From NCBI GenBank assembly GCA_963851295.1, contig CAWKOS010000004.1, positions 248,001 through 312,000 on the forward strand: a stretch of 64,000 nt of DNA, written 5' to 3'. Both the position numbers and the translations under genes were made by a program. Origin of the DNA: JAOPZW01 sp963851295. Lineage in GTDB: Bacteria > Actinomycetota > Thermoleophilia > Solirubrobacterales > Solirubrobacteraceae. Below, one piece after another: positions 59,585 to 64,000 of this stretch. The notes under the pieces were generated by a model. That model had not been told where the DNA came from, ran no database searches, and saw only the letters and a list, made by a program, of their open reading frames with translations. Position 1 is the stretch's first letter; each line of letters begins with the position of its first letter.

Positions 59585-60825
59585 CCGATCGACTGCTGGC
59601 CGGCGTGCGGGGTCGCAGTGCCGTCGCGCTCGACCGCCACGAGGCCCTGCACGGCCCGATGCCGGAGGTCGGGCACGACCTCATCGAGAGCGTTCAGGCC
59701 TCGGGGTTGCGCGGGCGCGGGGGCGCCGGCTTCCCGGCGGGCGTGAAGCTCGCGACGGTGGCCGGGGCGCGCGGCCGGCCGGTGGTCGTCGTCAACGGCA
59801 CCGAGGGCGAGCCGATGAGCGCCAAGGACCGAGCGCTCATGACCCACACGCCCCACCTGGTGCTCGACGGGGCCGTCGCCGCGGCACAGGCCCTCGGCGC
59901 GCGCGACGTCCTGATCGCTGCGCCGCCCGAGGCGGCCGCGACGCTGGCGGCTGCGCTGGCGGAGCGCCCGGCCCGCCGGCGTGCGCCGCGCGTCAGGCTG
60001 GCGGAGAGCGCGGCCGGCTACGTCGCCGGTGAGGAGACCGCAGTGCTCGCGCATCTCGAGGGCCGGCCGCCGCGTCCGCGGGTGACGCCGCCGCTGCCGG
60101 CCCACGAGGGTTACAAGGGCCGCCCGACGCTCGTGCAGAACGTGGAGACGATGGCCCACATCGCGCTGATCGCACGCCACGGCCCGGCCTGGTTTCGCGA
60201 GGTCGGCACCGCCGCGCGTCCGGGCAGCATGCTGGCGACCGTGTCCGGCGCCGTGCGTGCTCCGGGAGTGCACGAGGTGGCGGCCGGCGCGACCCTCGAC
60301 GAGGTCATCGACCGAGCAGGCGGCGCGACCGAGCAGTTGCGCGCCCTGCTCGTCGGGGGCTACTTCGGCGCCTGGGTGCCGCCCGACGCGCCGGGGCTTG
60401 CACTGGACGACACGGTGCTGTGCGCGCATGACGCGGCGGTCGGCGCGGGCGTGGTCGTGGTGCTCGGCGCGTCGTCCTGTCCGGTCGCGGAGACGTCGCG
60501 GCTGGCGACCTACCTCGCCGCCGAGTCCGCCGGCCAGTGCGGCCCGTGCTTCAACGGCCTGCCGGCGATCGCCGCCGTTGTCGAGCGGTTTGCGAGCGCG
60601 CGGACGACACGAGGCGACGGCGAGCGCCTCGGGCGCTGGATCGGGATGGTCAAGCGGCGTGGCGCCTGTGCGCACCCCGACGGCTTCGCGCGGATGCTCG
60701 AGACGGCGATCCGGCTGTTCCGCGACGACTTCGAGCAGCACGCGCGCACCGGTCGCTGCCGGCGCTGCGACACGCGCTCGGCGCTCCACCTTCCGATCCG
60801 CGGACCCGTGAGCGCTGCGGCATGA
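59581..60825 (+). CDS. NuoF-like NADH dehydrogenase/SLBB protein
   Basis: The 414-residue product overlaps the previous stop by 4 bp. It has GLRGRGGAGFPAGVK (FMN/NADH-binding), VVNGTEGEPMSAKDRALM, YVAGEETAVLAHLEG, KGRPTLVQNVETMAHIAL, an SLBB-type segment and ESAGQCGPCFNG (about 316-326) with a later Cys in RGACAHPDG (about 362). In NuoF the first of these is ESCGxCxPC; here that Cys is Ala, so one ligand of the [4Fe-4S] N3 site is missing. C-terminal TGRCRRCD adds two Cys. It likely passes electrons from NAD(P)H to the ferredoxin and membrane protein. Confidence 0.85.
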   Translation: MTDRLLAGVRGRSAVALDRHEALHGPMPEVGHDLIESVQASGLRGRGGAGFPAGVKLATVAGARGRPVVVVNGTEGEPMSAKDRALMTHTPHLVLDGAVAAAQALGARDVLIAAPPEAAATLAAALAERPARRRAPRVRLAESAAGYVAGEETAVLAHLEGRPPRPRVTPPLPAHEGYKGRPTLVQNVETMAHIALIARHGPAWFREVGTAARPGSMLATVSGAVRAPGVHEVAAGATLDEVIDRAGGATEQLRALLVGGYFGAWVPPDAPGLALDDTVLCAHDAAVGAGVVVVLGASSCPVAETSRLATYLAAESAGQCGPCFNGLPAIAAVVERFASARTTRGDGERLGRWIGMVKRRGACAHPDGFARMLETAIRLFRDDFEQHARTGRCRRCDTRSALHLPIRGPVSAAA

Positions 60826-61058
60826 GCATCCGCCGCAGCGCGCCGCCCACGGCCCCGCCCACCGACGAGCTGGTCGTCGACCCGATCGCCTGCACGGGCC
60901 ACGGCCTGTGCGCGGAGCTCTTCCCCGAGCGGATCACGCTCGACGACTGGGGCTATCCGATCGTCCACGGACCGGTGACGCCGGCGCTGGGCGACCATGC
61001 GATGCGGGCGGTCAAGGCCTGTCCCGCGCTGGCGCTCAGGCTGCGCCGCGCCCGCTGA
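60822..61058 (+). CDS. Ferredoxin, [3Fe-4S] type with CxxHxxC motif
   Basis: The 78-residue product overlaps the NuoF-like gene by 4 bp (ATGA). It has IACTGHGLCAELFPE and VKACPALAL, giving C24, C30 and C67 with His27 in the position of the missing fourth ligand. This is the short single-cluster ferredoxin found with P450s and flavoprotein chains in actinobacteria. It probably carries single electrons between the NuoF-like protein and a partner in the same operon. Confidence 0.85.
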   Translation: MSIRRSAPPTAPPTDELVVDPIACTGHGLCAELFPERITLDDWGYPIVHGPVTPALGDHAMRAVKACPALALRLRRAR

Positions 61059-61078
61059 CCCCGCGCCGGCCTCCTACG

Positions 61079-61759
61079 ATGCAGCCCGTGCGGATCCTCG
61101 TCGTCGAAGATGAGGTCGGGATCGCCGACTTCGTCGGCAAGGCCCTGCGCGCGCAGGGCTACCAGGTCGACGTCGCCACCGACGGCATCGACGGCGAGCA
61201 TCGCGCGACGAGCGTCGACGTCGACCTGGTGATCCTCGACCGCCTGCTCCCGGGCCGCGACGGCGTCGAGGTCCTGCGCGGCATTCGTGCCGCCAAGCCC
61301 GCCCTGCCCGTGATCATGCTGACGGCGCTCGGCGAGACCGACGACAAGGTGAAGGCCTTGGACGCCGGCGCCACGGACTACGTCACCAAGCCGTTCGCCG
61401 TCGACGAGCTGCTGGCGCGGGTGCGCGCGCACCTGCGCAGCCCGCAGCAGCGAGAGGCGACGCGGCTGCACGCCGCAGGCATCGACGTGGATCTGATGTC
61501 ACGCGACGTCGTCCGCGACGGCCGGCCGGTGTCGCTCTCGGCCAAGGAGTTCGAGTTGTTGGTGCACTTCATGCGCCATCCCAATCAGGTGCTCTCCCGC
61601 GCACAGCTGCTGAGCGGCGTGTGGGGCTACGACTTCGAGCCGCAGACCAACGTCGTCGAGGTCTATGTCGGCTATCTCCGCAAGAAGCTGAGCGAGCCCG
61701 GGCGGCCGGCGCCGATCGAGACGATCCGCTCGGCCGGCTATCGGTTCACAGCACGGTGA
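61079..61759 (+). CDS. OmpR-family response regulator
   Basis: The product has 226 residues from ATG 61079; GTG 61088 is also possible. Receiver domain: VVEDEVGIADFVGKALRAQG, phosphoacceptor in LVILDRLLPGRDG, MLTALGETDDKV and YVTKPFAVDELLARV. A winged-helix output domain follows (SLSAKEFELLVHFMRHP, IRSAGYRF). It begins 21 bp after the ferredoxin stop and overlaps the kinase start, so it probably belongs to the redox operon and regulates it or the metal ATPase. Confidence 0.92.
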   Translation: MQPVRILVVEDEVGIADFVGKALRAQGYQVDVATDGIDGEHRATSVDVDLVILDRLLPGRDGVEVLRGIRAAKPALPVIMLTALGETDDKVKALDAGATDYVTKPFAVDELLARVRAHLRSPQQREATRLHAAGIDVDLMSRDVVRDGRPVSLSAKEFELLVHFMRHPNQVLSRAQLLSGVWGYDFEPQTNVVEVYVGYLRKKLSEPGRPAPIETIRSAGYRFTAR

Positions 61760-63201
61760 GCCGGTTCGCCGGCCTGCGCCCGCGGATCACGCTGCTCGTG
61801 GCCGGCGTCGTGGCGGTGTGCCTGGCGACGGGCTTCGCGGCCGTCTACCGCGGGACGGTGTCGAAGCTGCGGTCGGCGACCGACCACGGGCTCCGGGAGG
61901 ACCTGCGGTCGCTGGAGCGGGAGGTCGACGGGACGACGCCGACCGACGTGCAGAAGCAGGCGCGGCGCTACATCGCACGCCAGTCGTTTCGCCCGACGAC
62001 ACACGTCGTGTTCGTCGTGCCGCCCGCGGGGAGCGTGGTCACCAACGTCCCCGAGTTGTTGGACATCCAGGGCGGCGACCCGGACGACACACCGGCCGAG
62101 CGCCGCGAGGAGGAGGCCGACGCCCATCGGATCCTCACCCAGGCCCCCGGCTTCAGCGAGCGAAGGCTGCCTGGTGTCGGGTCGGTGAGAGTGCGGGTCG
62201 CCACGCGCAACACGTCGTCCGGCGTCGTCCGCTACGGCGTGGCCGAGCCGACCCAGCCGACCGAGCACGCGCGGGAGACACTGGGACGAGCGTTCCTCCT
62301 GGCCGGCGCGCTGGCGATGGCCCTCGCGCTGGCCGGCGGCCTGTTGGTGGCCTCGCGCATCGCCAACCCGCTCCGGCGCATGGCGCGGGTCGCCCAGCGC
62401 GTCGACGCCGGCGACCTCAGCCCGCGCATGGAGCTGGGCGGCCGCGACGACGAGGTCCGCGTGCTGGCCCATTCGTTCGATCAGATGCTCGAACGCCTAC
62501 AGGACGCGTTCGACCGCCAGACGACCTTCATCGCCGACGCGTCGCACGAGCTCCGCACACCGCTGACCATCGTCCGCGGCCAGCTCGAGGTGCTGGCCAT
62601 GGAGGAGCACCCCAGCTCGCACGAGGTCCGGCGCGTCGAGCAGCTCGTCATGACCGAGATCGACCGGATGAGCCGGCTCGTCGAGGACCTCGTGCTGCTC
62701 GCGCACGCCGAGGACGAGACGTTCCTGCGCGTGGAGCCGATCGACCTGCACGACTTCCTGGACGGCATCGTCGACGGGCTGCGGCCGACCGCCGAGCGTC
62801 GCCTCGTGCTGAGCGACGAAGTGTCACCGGCGGTGGTGGCCGCCGATCCCGACCGGCTGGCCCAGGCGCTGCGCAATCTGCTGCGCAACGCGATCGTCCA
62901 CACCGAACCGGGCGGCCTCGTCCGGTTGACCGCGACCACGCACGAGGGCGACGTACGGCTGATCGTCGACGACGACGGCCCCGGAATCCCACCGCAGGAG
63001 CGCGAGCGCGTCTTCCACCGCCTGGCCCGACTGGACAGCGCACGCGGCCGCGACCGCGGCGGCGCGGGACTCGGCCTGGCGATCGTGCGCGCGATCGTCG
63101 ACGCGCACCGCGGCGAGATCTGGATCGAGCGCTCACCCGAAGGCGGCGCGCGATTCGTCATCGACCTGCCACTGGCGCCGGTACACGAGTCGCGCGCGTG
63201 A
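61756..63201 (+). CDS. Sensor histidine kinase
   Basis: The 481-residue product (GTG start overlapping the regulator stop) has one N-terminal helix (TLLVAGVVAVCLATGFAAVY), an extracytoplasmic domain of about 150 residues, a second helix (AFLLAGALAMALALAGGLLVA), HAMP, the H-box FIADASHELRTPLTIVRG, N-box LLRNAIVHTE, and G-boxes VDDDGPGIP and GAGLGLAIVRA. The larger sensor domain, unlike that of the kinase at 39890, points to an external signal such as a metal ion or redox state. Confidence 0.92.
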   Translation: MSRFAGLRPRITLLVAGVVAVCLATGFAAVYRGTVSKLRSATDHGLREDLRSLEREVDGTTPTDVQKQARRYIARQSFRPTTHVVFVVPPAGSVVTNVPELLDIQGGDPDDTPAERREEEADAHRILTQAPGFSERRLPGVGSVRVRVATRNTSSGVVRYGVAEPTQPTEHARETLGRAFLLAGALAMALALAGGLLVASRIANPLRRMARVAQRVDAGDLSPRMELGGRDDEVRVLAHSFDQMLERLQDAFDRQTTFIADASHELRTPLTIVRGQLEVLAMEEHPSSHEVRRVEQLVMTEIDRMSRLVEDLVLLAHAEDETFLRVEPIDLHDFLDGIVDGLRPTAERRLVLSDEVSPAVVAADPDRLAQALRNLLRNAIVHTEPGGLVRLTATTHEGDVRLIVDDDGPGIPPQERERVFHRLARLDSARGRDRGGAGLGLAIVRAIVDAHRGEIWIERSPEGGARFVIDLPLAPVHESRA

Positions 63202-63515
63202 ACGGGCGCGCGCACGTCGTGCGTGGCCGACAGCAGTCGATCTCGGCTCCGGTCCTGCCGGTTCTTGCCCCGAGGCGGCCGAGTCCCGCGGTTGCAGGGG
63301 TTCTCGGAGTGGAGCTAGGGGGACTCGAACCCCCGACCTCCTGGGTGCGATCCAGGAGCTCACGCGCCTAAATCAATGCGGTTTACAGCACTTTTGGTGC
63401 TCGTAGCGTCTCAATCACGTGCCGAAATTCGTCCGCAATTTGCGGGATTTCGCGGGAGTTCTGGCACGCGAGCGCCTCGGCGTGGCCAAAACCTGCGACG
63501 GCCCGCGGCCCCGCC
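63202..63515. other. Gene-less junction between islands B and C
   Basis: No coding sequence is supported. The stretch holds tRNA scar 3 (63310-63356), a weak hairpin CCCGCGG...GCAGGGG to its left, the inverted repeat AGCAC-TTTTG-GTGCT near 63387, and AATTTGCGGGATTTCGC near 63438, which resembles ATTTGCGGGGATTTCC just right of scar 2. Confidence 0.5.
63310..63356 (-). repeat. Attachment-site scar 3: 3' part of tRNA-Ala(CGC)
   Basis: The same 47-base tRNA segment (positions 27-73) as scar 2, with the T-stem base as in scar 1. The right flank GCTCACGCGCCTAAATCA matches that of scar 2 with a small indel. The D-arm and 5' acceptor strand are missing on this side too. Confidence 0.82.
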
Positions 63516-64000
63516 TTATCGACGCGCGGCCTCGTCGTCGGGTGCAGGAGGGGCTGACGGTGCACTGGTTGTGAGCGATCCGGCATGGGCGCGGAGGTCA
63601 GGGTTGCGCCGCGAGGCGACGATGCTCGCGAGCGTGGTGACCAGTAGTACGGCGACGATGGTCATCAGCGAGACGGCGGTGGAGATCTGCGGGACGCCGT
63701 GGTCCTGGATATGGGCGAACTCGAGGACGAGCTTGACGCCGATGAATGCGAGGACTGCGGCGAGGCCCGTGGAGAGAAACACGAGTCGCTCAAGCAGGTC
63801 TGAGACGAGGAAGTACAGCGGCCGGAGCCCGAGTAGCGCAAATGCGTTCGCCGTGAAGACGATGTAGGCGTGGTCGGTGACGCCGAACACGGCGGGGATC
63901 GAGTCGAAGGCGAAGAGGATGTCGGTCGTTCCGATCGCAAGCAGCGCCAGGAACATCGGTGTGAATGTCCGTCGTCCATTCCGGCGGCTGACGATCCGTC
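63516..64000 (-). CDS. TerC-family membrane protein, C-terminal part (5' end outside window)
   Basis: The minus-strand frame enters from the right edge (RRNGRRTFTPMFLALLAIGT) and continues TDILFAFDSIPAVFGVTDHA, AFALLGLRPLYFLVSDLLERL, and FIGVKLVLEFAHIQDHGVP. These are signature segments of the TerC/Alx family: polytopic proteins linked to metal (manganese) export. About 160 residues are present; the N-terminal helices are missing. An apparent ATG at 63956 is internal. The tail is Ala/Pro/Ser-rich. Confidence 0.88.
   Translation of the reverse strand, partial: RIVSRRNGRRTFTPMFLALLAIGTTDILFAFDSIPAVFGVTDHAYIVFTANAFALLGLRPLYFLVSDLLERLVFLSTGLAAVLAFIGVKLVLEFAHIQDHGVPQISTAVSLMTIVAVLLVTTLASIVASRRNPDLRAHAGSLTTSAPSAPPAPDDEAARR

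Overview
The window is 64 kb of very high-GC DNA with short intergenic gaps, many GTG starts, ATGA/GTGA stop-start overlaps and a Tat-type lipoprotein substrate-binding protein. Together with the F420/LLM-type oxidoreductase, the LigB-type ATP-dependent ligase, many secreted beta-helix and FN3-like proteins and the acyl-CoA catabolic genes, this suggests an actinobacterium. A soil Thermoleophilia (Solirubrobacter/Conexibacter-like) is my best guess; it rests on gene content only, with no rRNA or marker gene to prove it.

Positions 1-20.4 kb are mixed chromosome: the end of a transketolase gene, a LysR regulator, a secreted beta-propeller protein, a two-domain peptidoglycan hydrolase, an orphan DPPF-type DNA methyltransferase, a gamma-glutamyltransferase homologue, a beta-helix protein, a LigB-like DNA ligase with a one-base frameshift near its end, an epimerase, a zinc alcohol dehydrogenase, a sedolisin (S53) protease, an aldo/keto reductase and several secreted proteins of unknown role.

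Positions 20.4-31.5 kb hold a coherent catabolic locus. An LLM flavin oxidoreductase, an SMP-30 lactonase-like protein and an acyl-CoA synthetase form one operon. It diverges from a TetR regulator, and an acyl-CoA dehydrogenase gene diverges from a branched-chain-type (Liv) ABC uptake operon that includes a LivM-LivG fusion. Both divergent promoter regions carry nearly the same TetR-type operator (TAAGC-N4-GCTTA), so the locus looks like one regulon for import and CoA-dependent breakdown of an unknown carboxylic or cyclic substrate.

Positions 31.5-49.4 kb carry a large secreted TIM-barrel-like protein, an envelope cluster (MacB-like ABC permease and ATPase, adaptor with a peptidoglycan-binding domain, Cys-motif lipoprotein, VanY carboxypeptidase, OmpR/histidine kinase pair), a GntR (YtrA)-ABC operon, an MFS efflux pump with its TetR regulator, a multicopper oxidase with two inserted heavy-metal-binding domains, a flavin monooxygenase and an HD-domain protein.

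From 49.45 kb rightwards the sequence is divided by three direct repeats, each the 3' part (anticodon arm to discriminator base) of a tRNA-Ala(CGC) gene on the minus strand. They look like attachment-site scars of tandem integrations. Island A (49.5-54.4 kb) has a decayed acetyltransferase and a 1027-residue protein of unknown function. Island B (54.4-63.3 kb) has a metal P-type ATPase and a flavin/iron-sulfur electron-transfer set (b561-like membrane protein, ApbE, ferric-reductase-like protein, NuoF-like protein, ferredoxin) with a two-component system. Island C begins at 63.3 kb with a TerC-family gene that runs off the window. No integrase is visible, so the intact tRNA gene is predicted to lie to the right of the window.
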